From Aeoliella straminimaris (GTDB lineage Bacteria; Planctomycetota; Planctomycetia; Pirellulales; Lacipirellulaceae), in NCBI RefSeq assembly GCF_024054565.1, contig NZ_JAMXLR010000020.1, forward strand, positions 1-64,000: a stretch of DNA of 64,000 nucleotides, given 5' to 3'. Of the stretch, positions 39,182 to 47,434 are shown piece by piece (within the stretch, counting starts at the first letter, position 1; the number at the start of each line of letters is the position of its first letter). Below the pieces are notes generated by a model. That model did not search any database. It was not told the DNA's origin and worked only from the letters and a program-made list of their open reading frames with translations. Both the position numbers and the translations under genes were made by a program.

Positions 39182-39594
39182 GAAATCACTCCTGGTGTGG
39201 CTGGAATTCAAATGGGGGACACCATCCACCGACCGCCAGTGCGATGCAGTGAGATAGGTCTCCAACACGGTGCAAATCCGGGCGTGATCACTAGCGATTC
39301 GCAAAAAACGCTTGCTCACCAGGTTCCGTCTGGCGATTCAGCAACGTTACGAACCATCCGACGTTGCGGATCAGGGAATCCGAGGAAAATCCAAATCGAA
39401 CTGCATTGGTTCCTTTTAGCCGCGCCGAATACGGTCGCCGCCCGTCCGCAAGGAGCGGCAGGTCGCCTCCCCGGCTGGACCGCCTCGGCGGGGCTGCGGG
39501 TGGCGAGTAGCGTCTGGGGCGGGGGGTAGGTGTTTGGGCCTGAATTTTTAGGAATTACCATTGCCTCGTGTAGTGTGTAGTATATACTACACAC
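39182..39594. other. Divergent intergenic region upstream of the XRE operon
   Basis: 413 bp between the divergent PEP-CTERM and XRE genes. It has a GC-rich stretch near 39450-39530 and then the XRE promoter and palindrome at 39561-39594. No gene seen. Confidence 0.5.
39561..39594 (+). promoter_or_regulatory. XRE promoter with overlapping 20-bp palindromic operator
   Basis: A -35-like TTGCCT (39561-39566) and a -10-like TATACT (39583-39588) are 16 bp apart. The perfect palindrome TGTGTAGTATATACTACACA (39574-39593) covers the -10, and the ATG follows one base later. Initiation 7 bases after the -10 would fall at the ATG, which suggests a leaderless transcript and autoregulation by the XRE protein. 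Confidence 0.8.
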
Positions 39595-39948
39595 ATGAGC
39601 AACTTCGGCACGTACATTCGTCAGGCTCGTGAAACACATCGAGCCAAGGATGCCAGCTTTTCGGTCCGCCAACTGGCCGCCCGCGTCGGGATCGAGCCTT
39701 CGTACCTCAGCAAGATCGAGCGGAGCGAGCAGCCGCCCCCTTCGCAGCAAACCATCGAGCGGCTGGCCGAGGCCCTGGGCGAAGACGCCGACGTGCTGCT
39801 TGCATTAGCGGGCAAGGTTTCCGACGAACTACAAGAGATCATTCGCCGCCGCCCGAAACTGTTTGGCGAGTTGATCCGACAACTGAAAGACGCGCCGGAT
39901 CACGCCGTGCTGCGTGTGGTTCGCGAAGTTCGCGACGGAGAGTGGTGA
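39595..39948 (+). CDS. XRE-family transcriptional regulator
   Basis: A 117-aa helix-turn-helix protein. HTH: about residues 6-65 (FGTYIRQARETHRAKDASFS, VRQLAARVGIEPSYLSKIER, and PPPSQQTIERLAEALGEDAD), with the recognition helix in PSYLSKIER. The C-terminal tail is helical and highly patterned (LQEIIRRRPKLFGELIRQL and DHAVLRVVREVRDGEW), a tail I have seen in similar widespread XRE regulators. The promoter has a perfect palindrome touching the start codon and no Shine-Dalgarno, so it is likely autoregulated and possibly leaderless. The next gene, 32 bp downstream, is the conserved unknown protein at 39981. Confidence 0.9.
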   Translation: MSNFGTYIRQARETHRAKDASFSVRQLAARVGIEPSYLSKIERSEQPPPSQQTIERLAEALGEDADVLLALAGKVSDELQEIIRRRPKLFGELIRQLKDAPDHAVLRVVREVRDGEW

Positions 39949-39980
39949 AGTATCCAACCATTTAGAAAGGGAGCGCCACG

Positions 39981-41030
39981 ATGATCGAACTCAAAGGCAA
40001 CTCACTTGTAATTCGTTTCCCCGAAGTGCATCCACAGGCCGAACTGCGAGTGGAGTTTCAGCGGACGCTCCGCATACCCGACGACGACAAGACCTATCCC
40101 TTGCCACCAGGTTTGGGCAAATTCGCGCTGGAGCACGTGGACGACCACGCCGCGGGCGTGCCACCGCACTGGCTCGAGCGAGGCGGTGTGATGCTTCCCA
40201 TGTACCAGGCCGAAGCGATGTGGCTCCGTTTTGCCTCTCCAGGTGCATGGAATAGGTCCAAGCTGCCCTACCCTTTCGCAATCAAAGTGGCGGCGGGCAA
40301 ACAGTGCGCGGTAACGGGCGAGTCGTGGCGGAACGAACTGCATCGCGACCAGCAGGATTACATGGTCGCACCCGATCAACCATGGCTCGATGGATTCTGC
40401 ATCGAGAAAGGGGTGATCCGACAGTTCGTCGCCATGCCACTCGGAGCCGGTTATTCGGCCGAGGAACAACTCACTGGCAAGGCAGAGCATGGCGGCCTGC
40501 AGATCGCGGTCTATCCGATGAAGCGCGAATCATATGAGCGGCTGTGCAAAAAACAGAGAACAATCAGTGACATGGTCAAGGACTGCTGCTTGGCTTCAGC
40601 CGAACCAACGTTCGGGTTCCACAGGAAAAGAAGTGCCGACATGGGCCTGGCGCCTGGCGGTCGCATGCGGCAGGAGATCTATGACGACCCTTACGAACTG
40701 GGCGATTGGGATCTCGAGAACAGCAGCCGGTGCTTCGTTCATCTCTGCAACTCACTGGTGTGGCAGTCGATCACGGGCTCGCTCCCGCCACACCCTGCCC
40801 CTACGGCGAAACAGTACACCACCGCAGGGCTCCCCTGGTACGACTACTACGACGAACGGGCGACCGCCGTCGATGGTGCGGCGAAACTGGCCGGCTTGAA
40901 GAGCGTCCGACAGGTGAGCGACGACAAGGGGGACGTGGCCCTGCCCGAGAACGAATCGGTGACGCCCGAGTGCATCGTTACCTACCGCAAAGGGCTGCAG
41001 CCGGGGCAGGTCCGCGAGACATGGCTGTAG
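39981..41030 (+). CDS. Conserved unknown protein linked to an XRE regulator
   Basis: A 349-aa protein of unknown function. I recognise its sequence type as a conserved hypothetical family found in distant bacteria, with blocks such as EVHPQAELRVEFQRTLRIPD, YPLPPGLGKFALEHVDD, GGVMLPMYQAEAMWL, GVIRQFVAMPLGAGYSAEEQ, EHGGLQIAVYPMKRE and MGLAPGGRMRQEIYDDPYEL. There is no signal peptide or membrane segment. The many invariant-looking aromatic and Gly/Pro residues suggest an enzyme or a folded ligand-binding protein rather than a scaffold. AAAGGGAG lies ahead of the ATG. It forms a two-gene unit with the XRE regulator. Confidence 0.75.
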   Translation: MIELKGNSLVIRFPEVHPQAELRVEFQRTLRIPDDDKTYPLPPGLGKFALEHVDDHAAGVPPHWLERGGVMLPMYQAEAMWLRFASPGAWNRSKLPYPFAIKVAAGKQCAVTGESWRNELHRDQQDYMVAPDQPWLDGFCIEKGVIRQFVAMPLGAGYSAEEQLTGKAEHGGLQIAVYPMKRESYERLCKKQRTISDMVKDCCLASAEPTFGFHRKRSADMGLAPGGRMRQEIYDDPYELGDWDLENSSRCFVHLCNSLVWQSITGSLPPHPAPTAKQYTTAGLPWYDYYDERATAVDGAAKLAGLKSVRQVSDDKGDVALPENESVTPECIVTYRKGLQPGQVRETWL

Positions 41031-41096
41031 CTGGTATGCCAACAACTGCGACCGGGTGGCTATCTGTAACCATCTCCGCAGACGAACCAGCTCCCG

Positions 41097-44000
41097 TCAC
41101 TCCGCCGGGTACTCGTCGTTGCGGGGCAGCTTGAGCAGAGCGGGCTCGAACCGCGGTTTCGACGGTGGCACCGCGGAACCGTCCATGAATTGCATCGCAA
41201 CCGCGCCATCGTGGCCGATGAAGGGCAAAGACTCCGAAGCACTGGTGCTGTCCGTTTCGACGAAGGGCATACCGCGGTCCAGATTAATGTTGAACCGCTT
41301 GGCCTCTTCATTTCCGCGACCGACGCTCCATATCATCGGCGCAAGGTCGTGTTGGCGGGCGAACTCGTTCCAACGCTCCTCGCCCCATACGGACTCTTCG
41401 AGCAGTCGTGGTGCGTACTGAAACGCCTGGCCCGAGTAGACATCCAGTGGCAATGTGGGGAGATAGTCGGGCACCAGTTGTTCGAGTGTCAGCGGGTATT
41501 CGCCATGGTCGAGGTGATAAGCGATGAGCGCCAGGCGGAGGCACTGGAGTTGGAGGTTAATTCTCAGGCTCAACGACTCCATCAATCGGTAATTAAGTCC
41601 AACATTGGAGTTCCAAATCTGGCTGGCGAGCAGACTGGAGTTGGCGGCTTGCCACTGTCGGTTGCTGCGGACGTTCGCCTCGACCGAGTCGTTGAGGAAC
41701 CGATATCCGTTGGCGACCAGAAGCTGCTTGCGAAGCTCCTCGCCCATCAGGCCGCTCGTGCGCTGTATGTAGGCGAGGGACATCGTGGCCAGCAGGTCGA
41801 GTGCTTGTTCGGCCCGCCCGTGCTCGCCCGGCAGCTGGTCGAGGAAGAGCGCCAAGTTCAAGTCATCGTCGGGCTGCCAACCCAGGACGCCACCCGCCAG
41901 GGCCCGGCGAGATGCGACATAATCAACGAGCACCTGTTGGTCGAGTGGGGGATAATCTTGGTGGATCGCGGCCAAGTCGGCCGCCGCCTGCTGGAGCCGC
42001 TCGCTGGTCTGCCCCGGCGCGAGGGCCCAGTCGAGCAGAAGCTTGTCTTCCGGAATGGAAGCCACATTCAAACTGTACAGGAGGTATCGCCCCTGCCCGT
42101 CGATGTTGTGCAAGATCTGGCTCTTTAGCCGTTCGAGAGCCAGCAGGCGATCCCACGCGCGGTCGAGGTCGCCATTCTCCACTTGCCGATGCGCGTCCAG
42201 TGACAGTAGCGACGCCACCTCGACGGGCCACGGATCGAGTTCGCCCATGCGCAGCGCGGGCTCCTTGGTCAACTCGACGAGTCGCTCGATCTGTTCGGGC
42301 GTCACCACGGGTGGAGAACCGACTACAGCGGCCGGTGCTTCTTCCGCATCATTTTCACCAGAACCGAACTCTCCTCCGTCAAATGCACCTTCGCCAAGGT
42401 CGCCTCCACTTGCTTCACCTGCCATGAACCCACCTTCCGCGAATTCCGCACCGCTAAACTCGCCTTCAAAGGAACCCCCTTGGCTGAAGCTACTCGCACT
42501 GGCTGCGAAGCCGCCCATTTCCATGCCGCCCATTTCCGCAGCCTGCATTTCCGAACTGGCACCGAATTCGGCACCAAGGCTGTCATCGGACTCGTTGTCA
42601 CTTGGGGGTTGGCTGTCATGAATGTCCAGCAAGACTTGCTGGTACTGGCGGGTGAGTTCTTCGGCCGCGCGTTGTTGCTCCTCGTATTCGTTCACGCGCG
42701 AGGCGAGATGCACGGGGGGGAACGGCACGTCGCTGGTACCGCTTGGAGAGACCTGCATGTCGTAGTGCTGGGCGAGACTTCGCTCAAAGCGCTGAAACTC
42801 CTCCCCTGCCCTGTCGATTTGCCAGCCGCGAATTGTGGGGATGCTAATTACCACCAACAACAGCGGCACGACCACTGCCAGCACCGTGCCCGACCACCGC
42901 GGAATCGTATGCCGACCGGCCAGCCAGTCGGGCGCGCGGATGTACGTGGCCAGCAGGCAGCCGACGATCACGGGCAGGTGGCACCACACCGGCGGCAATC
43001 GCCAAGCGATGATCAGGTAGCCGAACAGCAGGATGGCGATCGAACCAAACAGGCTCATGCCGGCGGCCAGAATCTCGCTTTTGATCAATTGCGAGGTGAG
43101 TTGCCCCACAGCAAACGCCGCGAAGGCAGCCAGGCTGAAATTGAGCACAAGGTAATACGACAAGTCGGCAGCGCTTACCTGCACGTCGGCGGCGACAGCG
43201 TTGTTCCATTCGAGTTGCGACAAGTGCTCGATTCCGCGCAGAGCAAGGCTCGACGTCAACCAGCTTGCCACTAGCACAAACGGCACCCATAGCAGCACGA
43301 GATACAGGGCCCATCCAGCCACTCGCACCAACCACACCAATCGTGGTCGCCCGGCATGTTCGGCCAGGAACTGCCACTGTCCCCGGCGATGATCGGATCG
43401 AAAAGCCATCGCCCCACACAATCCTGGAATGAAGAACACGCTAAGAGGCAGTTGCTCCATCGATTTGACACCGCTGGAACGAGCGAGCGCTTCGACCGCC
43501 GCCATCATAAGAATTCCACCGACCACCACGGCGAGCATCGCCTTCCACGACTCGCGCCAGGTTTGCCATGCCAGGCGCCAGACGATGCCGCGACGGGTAG
43601 CTCCGTCCACCGGTTGCAGCGTCTGCTGTGCCATGGCGGGCGAGAGGGCGGTACTGACGTCGACCTGCGTAGCAGGGGTAGTGGTCTTGCGCTTCTTTCG
43701 ATTTCGCGACACCTGCTCGGTACCGAGCATCCAGCGTCGCGAAAGCACCCCAGCGAGAACTAGCATCGCGGCGGCCAGTGCCAATCGCGCGGGGATGGCC
43801 TGGTAGTAGTCGTCGCCTTTGTAGCCCATGCCACCGGCGATACTAATTGCCACCTGAGAACTGAACGACGTGGCCGCGCAAGCGAGCACCGCGGCGAGCA
43901 ATGGTCGGGGAACCAGCACCGAGACCAATAAGCCGCAGGCCGTGGCTTCGACCAACAGCGTGATGCCGGATTCTAGCATGCGACGGAACGTTTCCGCTGG

Positions 44001-44417
44001 TAGCCACTTGTATCCCCCCACACACCAACCGACGGCCGCCAAGGCAATCGTAAACACAATGGCCAACAGTAGCACCGCGAGCAACTTGCTAACGAACGTC
44101 GTCAGCGGATAACGCGGCAGCGAGTGGAGGAACGTGTCGGTCTGCTCTTCTCGTTCGACGGAATAGGCGGTAATCGCCGCGCCGATGGCTACGAAGGCTC
44201 CACCCCCGAACGACGGAAATAGCAGCAAAAAGATGCCAAGTTGCTCACCATCAGCAGGTTGGGCAACGGACTTGACGAACAGCATCAACAGCACTGCCAA
44301 TGCCGCCACGCCGAGCACAAAGCCCCGCATCCGCCGCAACTCTTTCCACACGAATCGCCCGATCAACTGCCAAGGGACGGGGTTAGGCGACAGGAATGGA
44401 GTAGCAATAGTCGACAT
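41097..44417 (-). CDS. Giant ABC-2-type permease with a large C-terminal domain
   Basis: A 1106-aa membrane protein, the transport partner of the ATPase at 44529. The first half has two blocks of ABC-2-type membrane helices (about residues 25-240 and 280-520). The second half is extracytoplasmic: a Gly/Glu/Ala/Ser-rich low-complexity stretch (about 625-700, FEGEFSGAEFAEGGF), then a helical region and a C-terminal part. In that part AYHLDHGEYPLTLEQLVPDY and LPLDVYSGQAFQY resemble the end of type II pseudopilin-like domains (YP..L..L....LP.DP). GGAG precedes the ATG. It is the third gene of the GntR-ABC operon. The transported substrate is unknown. Confidence 0.85.
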   Translation of the reverse strand: MSTIATPFLSPNPVPWQLIGRFVWKELRRMRGFVLGVAALAVLLMLFVKSVAQPADGEQLGIFLLLFPSFGGGAFVAIGAAITAYSVEREEQTDTFLHSLPRYPLTTFVSKLLAVLLLAIVFTIALAAVGWCVGGYKWLPAETFRRMLESGITLLVEATACGLLVSVLVPRPLLAAVLACAATSFSSQVAISIAGGMGYKGDDYYQAIPARLALAAAMLVLAGVLSRRWMLGTEQVSRNRKKRKTTTPATQVDVSTALSPAMAQQTLQPVDGATRRGIVWRLAWQTWRESWKAMLAVVVGGILMMAAVEALARSSGVKSMEQLPLSVFFIPGLCGAMAFRSDHRRGQWQFLAEHAGRPRLVWLVRVAGWALYLVLLWVPFVLVASWLTSSLALRGIEHLSQLEWNNAVAADVQVSAADLSYYLVLNFSLAAFAAFAVGQLTSQLIKSEILAAGMSLFGSIAILLFGYLIIAWRLPPVWCHLPVIVGCLLATYIRAPDWLAGRHTIPRWSGTVLAVVVPLLLVVISIPTIRGWQIDRAGEEFQRFERSLAQHYDMQVSPSGTSDVPFPPVHLASRVNEYEEQQRAAEELTRQYQQVLLDIHDSQPPSDNESDDSLGAEFGASSEMQAAEMGGMEMGGFAASASSFSQGGSFEGEFSGAEFAEGGFMAGEASGGDLGEGAFDGGEFGSGENDAEEAPAAVVGSPPVVTPEQIERLVELTKEPALRMGELDPWPVEVASLLSLDAHRQVENGDLDRAWDRLLALERLKSQILHNIDGQGRYLLYSLNVASIPEDKLLLDWALAPGQTSERLQQAAADLAAIHQDYPPLDQQVLVDYVASRRALAGGVLGWQPDDDLNLALFLDQLPGEHGRAEQALDLLATMSLAYIQRTSGLMGEELRKQLLVANGYRFLNDSVEANVRSNRQWQAANSSLLASQIWNSNVGLNYRLMESLSLRINLQLQCLRLALIAYHLDHGEYPLTLEQLVPDYLPTLPLDVYSGQAFQYAPRLLEESVWGEERWNEFARQHDLAPMIWSVGRGNEEAKRFNINLDRGMPFVETDSTSASESLPFIGHDGAVAMQFMDGSAVPPSKPRFEPALLKLPRNDEYPAE

Positions 44418-44487
44418 GGCGCGTCTCCGGTCACTGCATCGAGAGAAGCAAACTCAGGCTAAAACGTTTCACAACATTCGCGGGTGA

Positions 44488-44514
44488 CTGGGGTCGAGTC
44501 CCGCGAGCCCCCAG
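44488..44514. repeat. CTGGGGTCGAG repeat, single arm
   Basis: Matches the left arm of 32348-32372 and of 36413-36439. No pairing second arm is present here. It lies in the gap between the ABC ATPase and permease genes. Confidence 0.75.
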
Positions 44515-44528
44515 CCACTCAACTGTTT

Positions 44529-45494
44529 CTACAACTGCTGCAATCTTTCATCTTCCCAAGGCGTTGGCATCGGTTCGGGCTCACTTGCCGGCGGAGGCGA
44601 ACCATCCGGGCCAATCCGGGCGACGAAGATCTCTTCGAGCGATGGCGTGTGACTATCCACGGCCACCACGCCACTGCGGTCCATGAGCTGTGCCGTGGTG
44701 GCGTCGACATCCAGGTCTGCATCGCGAACCAGCAATTGCCACTGCCGGCCATGTCGGCTGTGGGCCAGCACCGCGCCCCCCATTGGCGGCGGTGCGGAGG
44801 CTGCACCCTCCATGGTGACGGTCCACGCCCTGGTGGTGGCTTTCATTTGGTCGAGCCGCGATAGCTCCAGCAGCCGCCCCTCGTGCATGATGGCCACCCA
44901 ATCGGCCACGCGTTCCACTTCGCCAATCTGATGACTGGAAAGCAGCACCGTTCGCCCACTGGCCGCCTGGTCGACCATGCTTTCGAGGAACTCGCGGCGC
45001 ACCAGCGTGTCGAGTCCCGAGGTCGGTTCGTCCATCACCAACAGCGGCGGGCGATGCGCCAGGGCCAGCGACAGCACCACTTTGGCCCGCATGCCCTTGG
45101 ACATGTGCGCGATCTTGCGATCGGCCGGCACCTGAAAACTGGCCAACAGTTGCCGATAGTTCGATTCGAATCCGTCGCCATAAAAGCCCGCGGTGAACCA
45201 ACCAATCTCGGCGGCCGTCATCCAGTCGTATAGCGTCGGTCGCTCGGATACATAACCCACCTGGCGGCGGATCATCTCGCCATCGGCCGTACTCGAACGA
45301 CCCAGCACCTGCAGTTCCCCTGCATCAGGCGTGGCGAGTCCCAGCAACATGCGGATCAGGGTCGATTTGCCCGCACCGTTCTCGCCCAACAGGGCGAACA
45401 CGCACCCCGCCGGCACCGACAGCGACACGTTGTCGACGGCCGTCTGCCGGCCAAAGCGTTTGGTGACGCCACGCACTTCGATTGCATTACTCAT
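44529..45494 (-). CDS. ABC transporter ATP-binding protein
   Basis: A 321-aa ATPase for the downstream permease. The Walker A motif is LLGENGAGKSTLIRML (residues about 34-49). The signature loop reads SKGMRAKVVLSLALAH, the variant seen in YtrB/CcmA-like exporters. Walker B is LLVMDEPTSGLD and the switch His follows (LLSSHQIGEVERV). The last 80 residues form a C-terminal extension with strands typical of this subfamily. Its start overlaps the GntR stop by 8 bp, giving a tight GntR-ABC-permease operon. Systems of this layout usually export or sense envelope-active compounds. Confidence 0.95.
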   Translation of the reverse strand: MSNAIEVRGVTKRFGRQTAVDNVSLSVPAGCVFALLGENGAGKSTLIRMLLGLATPDAGELQVLGRSSTADGEMIRRQVGYVSERPTLYDWMTAAEIGWFTAGFYGDGFESNYRQLLASFQVPADRKIAHMSKGMRAKVVLSLALAHRPPLLVMDEPTSGLDTLVRREFLESMVDQAASGRTVLLSSHQIGEVERVADWVAIMHEGRLLELSRLDQMKATTRAWTVTMEGAASAPPPMGGAVLAHSRHGRQWQLLVRDADLDVDATTAQLMDRSGVVAVDSHTPSLEEIFVARIGPDGSPPPASEPEPMPTPWEDERLQQL

Positions 45495-45894
45495 GATTGC
45501 CGTTCCCCATGAACTGCTTTTCCAGACGAGTCAGCTCCGCATCGACCAGACGCCGCACGGCCGCGGCATCGAGCCCCGAACGAAAAGCCTCTTCGAGCAC
45601 CTGCCCCACGCGCGCCTGCAACAGTTGCCGCCGCTGGGTCTGACACTCCCGCTTTGCTCCACCACGAACCGACAGACCAATGCCCGAGGCCAGCTCCACC
45701 AGTTCCTGCGACTGCAGGTCGCGATAAGCACGAGCTACGGTATTTGGATTGATCGCCAGCTCTCGAGCGAGTTCGCGGACACTGGGCAACAAATCGCCCG
45801 CCGCCACCACGCCATCGGCAATGGCGAATTTCACCTGCCGCACGATCTGCTCATAGACCGGCACGCCGTTCGAGCTATCGACACGAATAAACAC
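45487..45894 (-). CDS. GntR-family regulator, YtrA type
   Basis: A 135-aa regulator. I chose GTG at 45894 (VFIRVDSSNG) because GGAG lies before it. The N-terminal winged helix fits GntR: PVYEQIVRQVKFAIADGVV, then LLPSVRELARELAINPNTVA with the recognition helix and RAYRDLQSQELVELASG. The C-terminal part is short and helical, as in the YtrA subfamily, which has no large ligand-binding domain and regulates ABC transporter operons. An inverted repeat GTACTA-N6-TAGTAC lies upstream at 45945-45962 and is a plausible operator. It is the first gene of the operon. Confidence 0.93.
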   Translation of the reverse strand: MFIRVDSSNGVPVYEQIVRQVKFAIADGVVAAGDLLPSVRELARELAINPNTVARAYRDLQSQELVELASGIGLSVRGGAKRECQTQRRQLLQARVGQVLEEAFRSGLDAAAVRRLVDAELTRLEKQFMGNGNHE

Positions 45895-46215
45895 CTGCAG
45901 GCTCCAGAGACTGAAAAAAGTTCTCTCTAGCAAGGCGAACTACCGTACTAGTGCGATAGTACACATTTGGGGAGTGGGTGTCAATAAAGAATCCTCTCGG
46001 AATTTTGGCGCGGCTCGGTGATGGTCGATCGACTTGGGGAATGACGAAGTACCCAATGACCAACTTGAAATCCTCACCGCCAAAAGGGTCAGGGTGAGGG
46101 GCGTCGACGAGGCGATCTGCGGGGCAAACGGGAATACTCGAGCCACGTTGCATGGAATCGAATGGTGGGAAATTCTATCGTGAAGGCTACGTTTCGACCG
46201 CAGGGAGCACAACTT
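45895..46215. other. Divergent intergenic region with GntR operator candidate
   Basis: 321 bp between the divergent GntR operon and the 392-aa secreted protein gene. The main element is the dyad at 45945-45962. GGGAG upstream of the ATG at 46216 serves the next gene. Nothing else is recognised. Confidence 0.5.
45945..45962. promoter_or_regulatory. Candidate operator of the GntR operon
   Basis: A perfect inverted repeat, GTACTA-N6-TAGTAC, 51 bp upstream of the GTG start of the GntR gene. YtrA-type regulators bind such dyads in their own promoter. Not verified. Confidence 0.55.
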
Positions 46216-47394
46216 ATGCACAAAAAGCAAGGTACTGCGGTAGTTGCTGCCCTGATCCTCACCGCGGGCAGTACTGCTGCCGCAGTGGCGCAGGAGAGCG
46301 AAATGGACCCCGCCAGCCTTGCACAGAAGATCACGGCGGCCAGGCGTGACGCAACGTCCGGATTGATTGAGTATCGCCGGGTGAAGACGGTCATGGAGGG
46401 CCGCGAGGCATCGCAGCCGGTCGTCTTCAGGCATGTCGTATTCGCCTTCGACGGCGAGAAGCGCTACCTGCTGGCGCGTCACCTGCCCGGCAGTGCGGTG
46501 CGTCAGCGGTTCGCGGAAGATGCCCAGACGGACGACTCGAGCAGCAGCGGCCCCGGCTTCGTCAAAACGCAACTGGTGTACGATGGGGAAGAATTCTGCC
46601 ATGTTGTCAACGACCAGATGGTGAGCATCTATTCGGCTGACACGGTAAAACAAAAGCGAAAGGGCACCGCGTTCGACCCTTACTACCTAAAATTGATGGG
46701 GTGGCGGATCTCCGATCCGATTGCCCCCTCCGAAGCGAACAAAGCAGTCGCGAGCGTCTTTTTGCCAGCGGTGTTAACGGAACCAGAATCGAACTACGCG
46801 GCGCGGACCGATCAGCTCGATGGCCATCCTTGCCTGGTTGTCGAGGGCTCGTTTTCAACACCGTTCGGCGATCGAGTCCACGATAAGTTGTGGCTGTCGC
46901 CAGAGCATGACTTCTTGCCATTGAGACGCGAATACATGGACAGCCAGGGGCATCTCCTTGCCAGTGTGGTCGCTGAGCAGCCCACCAGGTTCGCCGGCGA
47001 CCTTTGGCTCCCGCAGGTCATCACCAACAACAATTACACGTCGAGCGAAGAAGATCCGCAGACGCTGAAGTCGCAAGAAGTTTTGGAACTCGTCGACGCG
47101 AATTTTGGCGAGATGGATCCCGAGTTGTTCTCGATCCAACTGCCAAAGCCTGCGATAGTGACAGACTACCGAACCACAAGAAAGGAGCACTCGACCTATG
47201 CTCGACATGCTGACGGCGAGACGAGCAACATGGATAGTCCCGTCGAATACGTCGCCGACAAACTGGTACAGCGCATCGATAAGGCATCTTCGTCGACCGG
47301 CCGTTGGGCGCACCTCTGGTTGGTGCTGACCATCGGCTTTGCGATCACTGGGCTGCTGCTGGCTTGGCATCGAGTAGCACAACACAGAGCCTAA
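46216..47394 (+). CDS. Secreted LolA/RseB-like protein with C-terminal membrane anchor
   Basis: A 392-aa protein from the ATG at 46216 (MHKKQGTAVV), with GGGAG upstream. It has a signal peptide (cleavage likely after VAQ near residue 28) and one C-terminal membrane segment (LWLVLTIGFAITGLLLAWH). The body resembles lipoprotein-carrier folds of the LolA/RseB type, half-barrels of long antiparallel strands: LIEYRRVKTVMEGREA, HVVFAFDGEKRYLLAR, LVYDGEEFCHVV and DGHPCLVVEGSFS. Planctomycete genomes have many such proteins and their cargo is not known. No regulatory partner is adjacent. It is divergent from the GntR operon. Confidence 0.7.
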   Translation: MHKKQGTAVVAALILTAGSTAAAVAQESEMDPASLAQKITAARRDATSGLIEYRRVKTVMEGREASQPVVFRHVVFAFDGEKRYLLARHLPGSAVRQRFAEDAQTDDSSSSGPGFVKTQLVYDGEEFCHVVNDQMVSIYSADTVKQKRKGTAFDPYYLKLMGWRISDPIAPSEANKAVASVFLPAVLTEPESNYAARTDQLDGHPCLVVEGSFSTPFGDRVHDKLWLSPEHDFLPLRREYMDSQGHLLASVVAEQPTRFAGDLWLPQVITNNNYTSSEEDPQTLKSQEVLELVDANFGEMDPELFSIQLPKPAIVTDYRTTRKEHSTYARHADGETSNMDSPVEYVADKLVQRIDKASSSTGRWAHLWLVLTIGFAITGLLLAWHRVAQHRA

Positions 47395-47434
47395 ATGAGC
47401 GAAGCGCCGTGCTGCGCCGCTGGCCACCAAACTC

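Noticed and set aside
39595-41030. Classical HigBA- or MbcTA-type toxin-antitoxin
   Set aside because: The XRE gene comes first and its partner is 349 aa without RelE, RES or ImmA motifs; the pair is not a known toxin-antitoxin type.
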